Source: Marinomonas alcarazii (lineage in GTDB: Bacteria; Pseudomonadota; Gammaproteobacteria; Pseudomonadales; Marinomonadaceae). Taken from it: 64,000 nucleotides of DNA. The notes beneath the pieces are model-generated. The model made no database searches. It saw only the letters and a program-made list of their open reading frames with translations, and was not told the origin of the DNA. A program made the translations under genes and the position numbers. Where the stretch lies: contig NZ_QKLW01000001.1 in assembly GCF_003208215.1 (NCBI RefSeq), forward strand, positions 372,001 to 436,000, written 5' to 3'. Shown here one piece after another: positions 30,023 to 37,923 of the stretch (its first letter is position 1; the number at the start of each line of letters is the position of its first letter).

Positions 30023-30403
30023 TTAGAGTAAGCCTTTTTCGGTCAATACGGCGCGTGCAATTCGGAAACATTCCACACCTTGCGGTACGCCACAATAGAT
30101 AGCAATCGCATGAATAATGGCGCGTATTTCTTCAACGCTGACGCCATTATTTATGGCACCTTTGAGGTGTAATTCCCATTCCTCCATTTTTCCTAATGCG
30201 GCGATCATGGAGAGGTTCATCATAGAGCGAGTTTTCGGTTCTATGGTTTCGTCGCCCCAGCCAAATCCCCAACACCATTCCGTCATGGCTTCTTGAAAAG
30301 GGCGATTAAACTCGTCTGCTTTGGCTAGGTTTTTCTCAACATATTCAGCACCTAACGTTTCTTTGCGCTTGTTAATACCTAGTTCAAATAGTGCTTTATC
30401 CAT
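30023..30403 (-). CDS. Carboxymuconolactone decarboxylase family protein
   Basis: A 126-residue all-helical protein of the CMD/PcaC family: KTRSMMNLSMIAALGKMEEWELHLKGAINNGVSVEEI, with the conserved His, and IHAIAIYCGVPQGVE. No CxxC pair typical of AhpD peroxidase-like members is present, so it is closer to the lactone decarboxylase type. Its ATG overlaps the GntR stop by one base (TAATG), so it belongs to the regulator's operon. Its substrate may be a lactone or small acid from the divergent pathway (inference). Confidence 0.82.
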   Translation of the reverse strand: MDKALFELGINKRKETLGAEYVEKNLAKADEFNRPFQEAMTEWCWGFGWGDETIEPKTRSMMNLSMIAALGKMEEWELHLKGAINNGVSVEEIRAIIHAIAIYCGVPQGVECFRIARAVLTEKGLL

Positions 30404-31062
30404 TACGCTGCTCCTTGTTCAGTTTGCATGGCGATATCATAGGCTTCTTGTAAGTGCCGGGTACAAATCTCACCGGCTTTTTCGGGGTCTTTTTCTTCCA
30501 TTGCTTTAACAATATCAAACAGGTCTTTTGGACCAGATGTCTTACGTCCGGTAGAGCTTAGTGTGAGAGCTCTTAGTCGTGAAATACGTGAATTCAGCTG
30601 CTCAACCAGGTCCCATGAAACATGCTTTTCAGCCGTCTTAAAAATGAGTTCGTAGAAATCCTTAGTCATTTTTAGGCCAGTTTTTACATCATCATTCAGT
30701 AGGTGGCTCGCAATATCATCCTGCAGTAGATAGAGTTTTTTAATGATTTCTGGTGTGGCTTTTTTGCTACAGGCTTTTACGGCAGAGCATTCAAGTAAGG
30801 TTCGAATTTCATAAATTTCTTTGACTTCCTCATTACTAATGGAAGCTACGATAAAACCCGCATTAGGAACGCCAACAACGAGCCTTTCGCTTTCAAGATG
30901 GCGAATGCACTCTCTGACAATGGTCCGGCTAACTCCCATGCTTTCACATAACGTTCTTTCTACAAGCCTATCTCCAGGTTTCAGTAGGTTGCTAGTGATG
31001 GCTCCCCTTAATGATTCCAGCGCATTTTCCTTTAGTGTTTTAGGGCGCTCAACTTTTTGCAT
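30403..31062 (-). CDS. FCD-type GntR transcriptional regulator
   Basis: 219-residue repressor-type regulator: N-terminal winged helix (ESLRGAITSNLLKPGDRLVERTLCESMGVSRTIVRECIRHL) and C-terminal helical FCD ligand domain. The ATG at 31062 is preceded by AGAGGA at good spacing and is preferred to 31092. It is divergent from the DUF1185 gene across a perfect palindrome carrying the TGGTATACCA core typical of FCD regulators, so it very likely controls the island in response to a pathway acid. Confidence 0.88.
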   Translation of the reverse strand: MQKVERPKTLKENALESLRGAITSNLLKPGDRLVERTLCESMGVSRTIVRECIRHLESERLVVGVPNAGFIVASISNEEVKEIYEIRTLLECSAVKACSKKATPEIIKKLYLLQDDIASHLLNDDVKTGLKMTKDFYELIFKTAEKHVSWDLVEQLNSRISRLRALTLSSTGRKTSGPKDLFDIVKAMEEKDPEKAGEICTRHLQEAYDIAMQTEQGAA

Positions 31063-31120
31063 CCAGTTTTCCTCTAATAATGTCCTAACCAATTATTTCA
31101 TGATAGTAGCACATTTATTG

Positions 31121-31150
31121 TTGCACCTAATAAGATTGTATGTTTACTAT
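31121..31150 (+). promoter_or_regulatory. Possible promoter of the DUF1185-led operon
   Basis: TTGCAC (31121-31126) and TACTAT (31145-31150), 18 bp apart, are a modest -35/-10 pair. The predicted start falls within the palindromic operator that follows, which would suit repression by the GntR protein. Confidence 0.35.
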
Positions 31151-31152
31151 TG

Positions 31153-31176
31153 TGTCATATGGTATACCATATGACA
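31153..31176. promoter_or_regulatory. Perfect 24-bp palindromic operator
   Basis: TGTCATATGGTA and its exact reverse complement meet at the centre with no spacer. The core TGGTATACCA is the FadR/FCD-type GntR half-site pair. It sits between the regulator and the catabolic operon it probably controls. Confidence 0.75.
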
Positions 31177-31204
31177 AATTAAATGTTTCATTGTAGGAAT
31201 GGAT

Positions 31205-31804
31205 ATGACTTTAGAAATTCGCAAAATCGTTAGTTTTGAAGAAGAGACACTGGTTGAAGGGTTTAAAGCAGCAGATACGCCTTTGCGTATGTTTGCCGTT
31301 GCCGCTGTCATTAAAAACCCGTGGGCTGGTAAGTATGTTGAAGACCTAAAACCTATCGTTCTGGAATACGGCCCACAGCTTGGAAAATTATTAACGGATA
31401 GAATTTGTGAACTGGCTGGCGGGGCTGACAAGATAGAAGCCTTTGGTAAAGCGGCGCTTGTCGGTCTAAATGGTGAGATCGAACATGCTTCCGCTCTAAT
31501 TCATACTTTACACTTCGGTAATTTCTATCGAGAAGCGGTAGAAGCGAAATCCTTCTTATCTTTTACCAATACTCGTGGTCCTGCCAACGCGTCTATTTCT
31601 GTTCCTATGATGGACAAGAACGATGGCGGCAAACGCTCTCATTATTTGACACTTCAATTCAACATAAATGATGCGCCTGGTGCGGATGAAGTTGTTGTTG
31701 TGTTGGGAGGTGCTTCAGGCGGCAGACCACATCATCGTATTGGTGACCGTTACCAAGAGCTGAAGGAGCTAGGGCATGACATTGAAAACCCTGCAGCGGT
31801 TTAA
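31205..31804 (+). CDS. Amino acid synthesis family protein (DUF1185)
   Basis: 199 residues from the ATG at 31205 (ribosome site TAGGA at good distance; the ATG at 31199 is too close). It matches the DUF1185/AA_synth family: IRKIVSFEEETLVEGFK, VAAVIKNPWAGKYVEDL, AALVGLNGEIEHASALIHT and GGASGGRPHHRIGDR. The reaction is not established; the fold is reported to be chorismate-mutase-like. First gene of the catabolic operon; overlaps the hydrolase gene by 29 bp. Confidence 0.82.
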   Translation: MTLEIRKIVSFEEETLVEGFKAADTPLRMFAVAAVIKNPWAGKYVEDLKPIVLEYGPQLGKLLTDRICELAGGADKIEAFGKAALVGLNGEIEHASALIHTLHFGNFYREAVEAKSFLSFTNTRGPANASISVPMMDKNDGGKRSHYLTLQFNINDAPGADEVVVVLGGASGGRPHHRIGDRYQELKELGHDIENPAAV

Positions 31805-32609
31805 ATCGCCAACAGGTCTTTCCTACGTGAAATTAGGGCAAGGGCCATCCCTTGTTCTGATTCATGGAGTAGGGCTTAGGCTGGAAGCTTGGGTGAATCA
31901 ATTAGAGGCCTTGTCTAAAAACTATACCGTTTATGCTGTCGATATGCCTGGTCATGGAGAGAGTAGTGTGATGAAAGAATGCACCGATATCTCTAAATAC
32001 ACAGATGTTATTGCCCGTTGGGTAAAAACAGAATTGAAGTCCTCTGTTGTTATGGTTGGTCATTCAATGGGGTCGATGATTGCGCTGAATTTTGCGATTC
32101 GATATTCAAAGCTTTGCTCTGGAGTGCTTGCTCTTAACTCGGTTTATCGTCGTTCTGCAGAAGCTAAGAAAGCTGTTTTGGCGAGAGTTCAGCAAATTAA
32201 ACATGACATTAACGCGCAAAATGTCACGGGTCCTGTGGCTCGTTGGTTTGATTATCCGGTTCAAGGCAATGATGTTGTCTACGCTGATTTGTGCTGCCAA
32301 TGGCTTAGTCAGGCACCTTTAGATGGCTATCGACAAGCCTACGAAGTGTTTTGTCTAAATGACGGCCCAGCTGAAAGTGATCTGGAAGCACTGGCCGTAC
32401 CTGCGATGTTTATTACCGGTCGGAATGACCCAAATTCTTTGCCTTCTATGTCTGAGAATATGGCTGCAATTTGCTCTAAAGGTGAATCGTATATTGTTGA
32501 AAATGCTCGACATATGGCGCCGTTGACTCATTCGAATGAAATAAACCCGATTATGATTGATTTTGCCTCACGCTGCTTTATTCAATCAAAGGAGATGTCT
32601 CATGAGTAA
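31776..32609 (+). CDS. Alpha/beta hydrolase, candidate TgnD-like ring-fragment hydrolase
   Basis: A 277-residue cytoplasmic alpha/beta hydrolase: oxyanion motif IHGVG near 29, nucleophile elbow GHSMGS (Ser near 98), acid in ITGRNDPNS near 214, and catalytic His in ENARHMAPLTHS near 248. In the trigonelline pathway a hydrolase cleaves the N-methylformamido-methylene succinate intermediate to succinate semialdehyde, methylamine, formate and CO2. The gene context fits that role, but other amide/enol hydrolases are possible. It overlaps its neighbours on both sides. Confidence 0.75.
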   Translation: MTLKTLQRFKSPTGLSYVKLGQGPSLVLIHGVGLRLEAWVNQLEALSKNYTVYAVDMPGHGESSVMKECTDISKYTDVIARWVKTELKSSVVMVGHSMGSMIALNFAIRYSKLCSGVLALNSVYRRSAEAKKAVLARVQQIKHDINAQNVTGPVARWFDYPVQGNDVVYADLCCQWLSQAPLDGYRQAYEVFCLNDGPAESDLEALAVPAMFITGRNDPNSLPSMSENMAAICSKGESYIVENARHMAPLTHSNEINPIMIDFASRCFIQSKEMSHE

Positions 32610-33510
32610 TTTTGACGTACGTGAACTACGCAATGCATTCGGTTCCTTTATGACTGGAGTGACCATAGTAACGGCAGTAAGTAAAACTGGAGAAAAGGTA
32701 GGTTTTACTGCGAACTCATTCACGTCGGTATCTATGGATCCACCTTTGTTGTTGGTTTGTCCTGCTTTGCGCCTATCTAGTTACGACATTTTTGAGTCAT
32801 GTGATCACTTTGCCGTGAGTGTTCTGGCGGAAGATCAGCAACATGCTTCGAATACATTTGCAGGTTCTAAAGGCGATCGTTTTGCTGAAGTGGAATGGCA
32901 TGCAGATGAATTTGGAACGCCACTGATTACTGGAGCGGTTGCCCATTTTTCTTGTTCATCATTTCAAAAAGTTGAGGCTGGTGATCATTTACTGCTGATG
33001 GGCAAAGTTGAACAGTTTTCAAGCAATGAAAAGTTTGGATTGGGTTATGCGAAAGGCGGCTATTTTAGCTTAGGCATGGAGCATAAAGCGGAAGAGATCG
33101 CCCATGAACAGTATGCACAAGTTGGAGCGTTAGTAGAATGTAATGGCAAACTCTTACTTAAACGAACGGAACAAGGCTTCAGTTTACCGCAAGGCAAAAT
33201 GCAGGCTGAAATTTCGTCTCTCCAAACTTTAAAAAACCTGCTTGTTTCTCTTGGTATTGAAGCGGAAGTCGGTCAGGTTTTTTCTGTCTATGAGAAGTCA
33301 ACAGCGGGAAATTTTGTGGCTTTCTATCGCGCTGAAAGTGTCGCTGAAAATACGCTTGATGGTTATGAGTATGTGGGCATCGATGATTTGTCGGATGTGG
33401 CTTTTGCCTCTTCAGACTTAACCTCTATGGTGACACGTTTTGTTCAAGAAAAGCGTAATGGTGTTTTTCGCCTATACGTCGGTAATGAATTAGAAGGAGA
33501 TGTACGATGA
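32602..33510 (+). CDS. Flavin reductase fused to a degenerate Nudix-like domain
   Basis: 302 residues from the ATG at 32602 (GGAGATGTCTC before it, 8-bp overlap with the hydrolase gene). Residues 1-160 are a flavin reductase domain (FGSFMTGVTIVTAV, GFTANSFTSVSMDPPLLLVC), which supplies reduced FMN. Residues 175-300 look like a Nudix fold (VGALVECNGKLLLKR, LPQGKM), but the Nudix box lacks the REXXEE catalytic residues. The next gene encodes the matching monooxygenase. This corresponds to the TgnA-type reductase component (inference). Confidence 0.8.
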   Translation: MSNFDVRELRNAFGSFMTGVTIVTAVSKTGEKVGFTANSFTSVSMDPPLLLVCPALRLSSYDIFESCDHFAVSVLAEDQQHASNTFAGSKGDRFAEVEWHADEFGTPLITGAVAHFSCSSFQKVEAGDHLLLMGKVEQFSSNEKFGLGYAKGGYFSLGMEHKAEEIAHEQYAQVGALVECNGKLLLKRTEQGFSLPQGKMQAEISSLQTLKNLLVSLGIEAEVGQVFSVYEKSTAGNFVAFYRAESVAENTLDGYEYVGIDDLSDVAFASSDLTSMVTRFVQEKRNGVFRLYVGNELEGDVR

Positions 33511-34541
33511 AGTTTTCACTTTTTGCTCATATGGAGCGGGTAGACGAACAACAGCGTCAGAAAGATCTTTATGATGAATTTATGTCGCTTTGTAAAATGG
33601 CGGATGAAGGCGGAATGACTACTGTTTGGACGGGTGAACACCACGGCATGGACTTTACCATTGCGCCAAACCCATTCCTGAATTTGATTGATATTTCGCA
33701 TCAAACTAAAAATATCCGCTTGGGAACAGGCACCGTTGTTGCGCCATATTGGCATCCAATAAAGCTGGCAGGCGAAGCGGCGATGACAGATATCATCACT
33801 AAAGGTCGTCTTGAATTGGGTATCGCACGTGGTGCTTATTCTTTTGAGTACGAGCGTATGGTTCCAGGTGGGATGGATGCTTGGGCAGCGGGTGAGTGTT
33901 TACGAGAAATGGTGCCTGCTATCAAAGGGTTGTGGAAAGGGAATCATACCCAAGAAAGTAAGCATTATAACTTTCCGAAAACCACGTCTTCACCAAAGCC
34001 ATTAACGCAAGATGGTCCTCCAATCTGGATTGCAGCACGAGACATTAATAGCCATGAATTTGCTATTAGCCAAGATTGTAACGTGCAAGTCACTCCTCTT
34101 TGGCAGGGTTTAGAGGAAGTTGAAGGGCTCATTGAAAAGTACAACGAAGCCTGTAATAAGTTCGATCGTCGTACCAAAATTATGATTTTGCAGCATGCTT
34201 ATGTTGCAAAGGATGAAGTTGAAGCAGACAAAGCAGCGACTAAGTTGCATGAATTCTATTGTTATTTTGGCGCGTGGTTTAAGAATGAACGCCCAATTAA
34301 TCAGGGGTTGATTCAGTCTCTTACTCAAGAAGAAATTGATAATCACCCATTCTATAAAAAAGAAGCCATTAAAAACGATCTCATGATAGGCACTTCTGAA
34401 CAGATTATTGAGCGTCTAAAACATTATGAAGCACTTGGTTATGATGAATTCGCTTATTGGTCTGATTCCGGCATGACTCGGGAAGAAAAAGAAACGTCCT
34501 TACGTCGCTTTATTGATGAAGTAATGCCAGCTTTTAATTAA
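33507..34541 (+). CDS. Luciferase-like flavin monooxygenase, candidate TgnB-like ring-cleaving oxygenase
   Basis: A 344-residue class C flavin monooxygenase with an (alpha/beta)8 luciferase fold: VWTGEHHGMDFTIAPNPFL near 41-60, RLGTGTVVAPYWHPIKLAGE near 71-91, RLELGIARGAYSFEYE near 101-116 and a C-terminal MIGTSEQIIERL. It overlaps the reductase gene by 4 bp (ATGA), a two-component monooxygenase pair. In Acinetobacter TgnA/TgnB such a pair opens the pyridinium ring of trigonelline; the substrate here is inferred from context. Confidence 0.82.
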   Translation: MKFSLFAHMERVDEQQRQKDLYDEFMSLCKMADEGGMTTVWTGEHHGMDFTIAPNPFLNLIDISHQTKNIRLGTGTVVAPYWHPIKLAGEAAMTDIITKGRLELGIARGAYSFEYERMVPGGMDAWAAGECLREMVPAIKGLWKGNHTQESKHYNFPKTTSSPKPLTQDGPPIWIAARDINSHEFAISQDCNVQVTPLWQGLEEVEGLIEKYNEACNKFDRRTKIMILQHAYVAKDEVEADKAATKLHEFYCYFGAWFKNERPINQGLIQSLTQEEIDNHPFYKKEAIKNDLMIGTSEQIIERLKHYEALGYDEFAYWSDSGMTREEKETSLRRFIDEVMPAFN

Positions 34542-34552
34542 GGAATAGGCTC

Positions 34553-36046
34553 ATGTCTAATAAAAATAAATTACCACACTTTAAGTTGCTTATTGATGGT
34601 GTCTGGACTGATGGTGCTAATGCTCGCTCTATGACAACAACGAACCCTGCAACGGGTGAAGCTTGGGCAACTTTTGCCATGGCGGAAGCCGAAGATGTTG
34701 ATCGTGCCGTTAAAGCTGCACGTAATGCACTTTCTAAGAAAGAATGGGGCGGATTAAGCCCGACGCAGCGTGGTGTTCTAATGCACAAGTTGGCTGATCT
34801 ATTGGAGCAGCATTCAGAAGCCTTAGGCGAAATTGAAACCACAGACAGTGGCAAGCTGGCTGCAGAAACTCAGAGTCAAGCCAAATACGTAGCGAGCTAT
34901 TATCGTTATTACGCCGGATTAGCTGACAAAATAGAAGGCCATACATTACCAATCGACAAGCCAGATATGCATGTCTTTACCAAGCCTGAACCGATCGGTG
35001 TGGTTGCTGCCGTCGTGCCATGGAATGCACAAATGTTTTTAACCGCTACTAAGTTGGCGCCTGCGCTGGCTGCTGGTTGTACGGTGATCATTAAGGCATC
35101 AGAAGTTGCTCCTATTGCTATCTTAGAATTTGCTAAGTTGATTGAAAAAGCAGGTTTTCCAAGCGGTGTTGTCTCTGTCATTACTGGGGACGCTGAAGGC
35201 TGCGCGATTCCACTAACCTCTCATCCTGATATTGATCGTCTTGCTTTTACTGGTGGTCCAGAAACTGCAAAACATGTGGTTAGAAATACCGCGAATAACT
35301 TCGCAGTGACGTCATTAGAATTAGGTGGGAAATCACCGATTTTAGTCTTTGATGATGCCAATATTGAAAGTGCTGTAAATGGCATTATCGCAGGAAATTT
35401 TGGTGCATCTGGACAGTCTTGCGTTGCAGGCTCTCGTGTTTATGTCCAACGTGATATCTACCCTAAAATTTTGGCGCGTTTGTTAGAAAAAACCGCAGCT
35501 ATTGTTGTTGGCAACCCTCTGAATGCGACAAGTCATATTGGTCCCTTATGCACCTTGGCACAAGTTGAAGGCATTGAGCGAACTTTGGATAAAGCTAAAG
35601 CACAAGGCGGCAAAGTGTTAACAGGAGGCACACGTCTAAACGATCTAGGGTCGGATTATTATTTTGCACCAACCATCGTTGAGTGTCCGACTCACGATAT
35701 TGAAACGCTGCATGTTGAGCTATTTGGTCCTGTGTTATCGATCGCATGTTTTGATTCAGAAGAAGAGGCGATTACGTTAGCGAATAACTCTGAATTTGGT
35801 CTTGGCTCAGGCCTTTTTACCGAAAATTTAGCTCGCGCGATGCGTGTTTCTCAACAAATTAAGTCAGGTGTCTGTTGGGTGAATACTTATCGAGCCGTTT
35901 CGCCTATGGCACCTTTCGGTGGCATTAACCAATCTGGCTATGGGCGAGAAGCGGGTATTCAAGCTATCCAGGATTACATCAGGGTACGTACCACTTGGAT
36001 TAATACATCAAGTGAACCTATGGGGAATCCATTTGTAATGCGATAA
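34553..36046 (+). CDS. NAD(P)-dependent aldehyde dehydrogenase, candidate TgnC-like
   Basis: A 497-residue aldehyde dehydrogenase. The NAD-binding and catalytic motifs are intact: VPWNAQMFLTATKLAPALAAG, general base Glu in SLELGGKSP near 262, and nucleophile Cys in GASGQSCVAGSRVYVQ near 296. It follows the monooxygenase by 11 bp. In the trigonelline pathway the aldehyde formed by ring opening is oxidised by TgnC, which this gene could represent. Confidence 0.85.
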   Translation: MSNKNKLPHFKLLIDGVWTDGANARSMTTTNPATGEAWATFAMAEAEDVDRAVKAARNALSKKEWGGLSPTQRGVLMHKLADLLEQHSEALGEIETTDSGKLAAETQSQAKYVASYYRYYAGLADKIEGHTLPIDKPDMHVFTKPEPIGVVAAVVPWNAQMFLTATKLAPALAAGCTVIIKASEVAPIAILEFAKLIEKAGFPSGVVSVITGDAEGCAIPLTSHPDIDRLAFTGGPETAKHVVRNTANNFAVTSLELGGKSPILVFDDANIESAVNGIIAGNFGASGQSCVAGSRVYVQRDIYPKILARLLEKTAAIVVGNPLNATSHIGPLCTLAQVEGIERTLDKAKAQGGKVLTGGTRLNDLGSDYYFAPTIVECPTHDIETLHVELFGPVLSIACFDSEEEAITLANNSEFGLGSGLFTENLARAMRVSQQIKSGVCWVNTYRAVSPMAPFGGINQSGYGREAGIQAIQDYIRVRTTWINTSSEPMGNPFVMR

Positions 36047-36228
36047 ATACAGGTTATTTGTGCCTTTTAATTATCTAGAAGCTACGCATTAGCAAAAGGA
36101 TGAGTGTTTTTTTACTTGATTCCAATTGCGGTGCGTTTGCGATTTTTAGCGAATTTTATATACGTTGCTGATTTATATGGATTTTTTAAAGATAAGCGCT
36201 GTAACAGCCTAAACCAATAAAAATAAAC

Positions 36229-36245
36229 TCAAATATTATATTTGA
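36229..36245. repeat. 17-bp palindrome before the BCCT gene
   Basis: TCAAATATTATATTTGA is a perfect odd palindrome, 22 bp upstream of the BCCT start and inside a 221-bp gap that may hold a second promoter. It lacks the TGGT-ACCA core of the main operator, so it may bind a different factor. Confidence 0.4.
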
Positions 36246-36267
36246 AGGCTTATGCTTAGGAGTTGTC

Positions 36268-37887
36268 ATGAAACCAAGCAGTACAGAACAAGATATGAGT
36301 CATAAGAGAATGCGTAACATCATGTCCTACGGTTCCATTTTAATGGTCGGGGCGTTTGTTCTCTTTTCGGTTTTAAATGTGAAGCTATCTAACGATATAG
36401 CAAATGGAATTAATCATTGGATTCAAACTAATATGAGTTGGTATTACATTGCGGTTGTCTGCTTTGTATTATTTTTCTCAGTGTGGGTGGCATTCAGTCG
36501 CTACGGTAACATTCGTCTTGGTAGGGATGATGAGAAGCCTGAATTCGGCTTTACTGCCTGGTTCTCAATGCTGTTTAGTTGTGCGATTGGTACAGGGCTA
36601 CTGTTCTGGAGTATTGCAGAGCCTATTACCTATTTACAGGGCAATCCATTTTTGGATATGGAGCATATACAACCTAATACACTAGATGCGGCGCGAGTTG
36701 CATTGCGTATAACCATGTTTCATTGGGGACTTCATGGTTGGGCTGTTTATATTTTAGTGGGCCTTTGTTTAGCGTATTTCTGCTATCGAAGAGGGTTACC
36801 GCTTACCGTTCGTTCTGGATTATATCCCTTGTTGGGCGACAGAGTTTATGGGCCGATTGGTCATGCTGTCGACTTCTTGGCCATATTCAGCACGCTCTTC
36901 GGTACTGCCACTACGTTAGGTCTTGGCGTCTCACAAATGAACGCGGGCCTGAATTATCTTTTTGGTATCGAGATTTCTTCTACTTCTCAGGTGATATTAA
37001 TCGCTATTGTATCGATTATCGCGACTATTTCTGCTATTTCAGGGGTAGGTAGAGGCATTCGAATATTGAGTATTTGGAATATTCGATTAAGCACTCTTGT
37101 CATTGCGTTTTTCGTTCTAGCTGGCCCTACGGTATTTTTATTAAAAATGACCGTTTCAGGTCTAGGTGACTATTTTACCAATTTCATTCCTATGGGATTC
37201 TGGGTTGATACGGACCCTAATCGCCAATGGCAGAGCTGGTGGACAATCTTTTATTGGGGTTGGTGGTTGTCTTGGGGTCCATTAGTTGGGATGTTCATTG
37301 CGCGTATTTCTCGTGGCCGCACTATTCGCCAGTTCCTATTAACTGCTTTGGTTATTCCTCCATTAGGTGGTTTTATTTGGATTATTGTATTCGGCGGAAC
37401 GGCTCTTCATATTCAGGTGCTTGGTGATGGTTCTTTAGCTAGCGTTGTGAATGACAATATTACATTGGCTTTGTATAGCACCATTGAAGCGATCAATGTG
37501 CCATCTTTAACAAATTTGGTTGCTGGTCTTACGACCTTCCTTATTGTTACGTGGTTCGTGACTTCTGCGGATTCCGGAACCTTGGTCATTTGTACAATAG
37601 TGTCACTTGGAGATAAGAATCCATCCAAAGTATTGCGTCTTGTTTGGGGGATCGGGCTTGGCGCTGTCTCAGCTATTTTATTGATTGCTGGCGGGTTGGA
37701 CTCTTTAAAAACGGCATCAATTATCGCCGCTTTACCTTTCTCTGTTGTTTTATTGTTTATGTGTTGGGCGTTGGTGAAAGGCTTGGCTGATGAAGCCAAT
37801 GGCATTCGTTACAACCAAGATGATCTTGCAGGTGGTGGTTCTCAGGAAAAGTCTGTTTCTTCAAAAGAAGAGCTTGCATCAAATTAA
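36268..37887 (+). CDS. BCCT family betaine/carnitine/choline-type transporter
   Basis: A 539-residue secondary transporter with about 12 membrane spans. The BCCT signature is clear: FYWGWWLSWGPLVGMFIARI followed by SRGRTIRQF near residues 325-355, with the Trp-rich segment that binds quaternary ammonium groups. GTGLLFWSIAEPI near 110 is the conserved unwound-helix region. It lies between two aldehyde dehydrogenases of the island, so it probably imports the N-methylated zwitterion the island degrades. AGGAG precedes the ATG. Confidence 0.92.
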   Translation: MKPSSTEQDMSHKRMRNIMSYGSILMVGAFVLFSVLNVKLSNDIANGINHWIQTNMSWYYIAVVCFVLFFSVWVAFSRYGNIRLGRDDEKPEFGFTAWFSMLFSCAIGTGLLFWSIAEPITYLQGNPFLDMEHIQPNTLDAARVALRITMFHWGLHGWAVYILVGLCLAYFCYRRGLPLTVRSGLYPLLGDRVYGPIGHAVDFLAIFSTLFGTATTLGLGVSQMNAGLNYLFGIEISSTSQVILIAIVSIIATISAISGVGRGIRILSIWNIRLSTLVIAFFVLAGPTVFLLKMTVSGLGDYFTNFIPMGFWVDTDPNRQWQSWWTIFYWGWWLSWGPLVGMFIARISRGRTIRQFLLTALVIPPLGGFIWIIVFGGTALHIQVLGDGSLASVVNDNITLALYSTIEAINVPSLTNLVAGLTTFLIVTWFVTSADSGTLVICTIVSLGDKNPSKVLRLVWGIGLGAVSAILLIAGGLDSLKTASIIAALPFSVVLLFMCWALVKGLADEANGIRYNQDDLAGGGSQEKSVSSKEELASN

Positions 37888-37923
37888 GCTATTTACTGAG
37901 GATGATTTCTCAATGGAGCAAAT

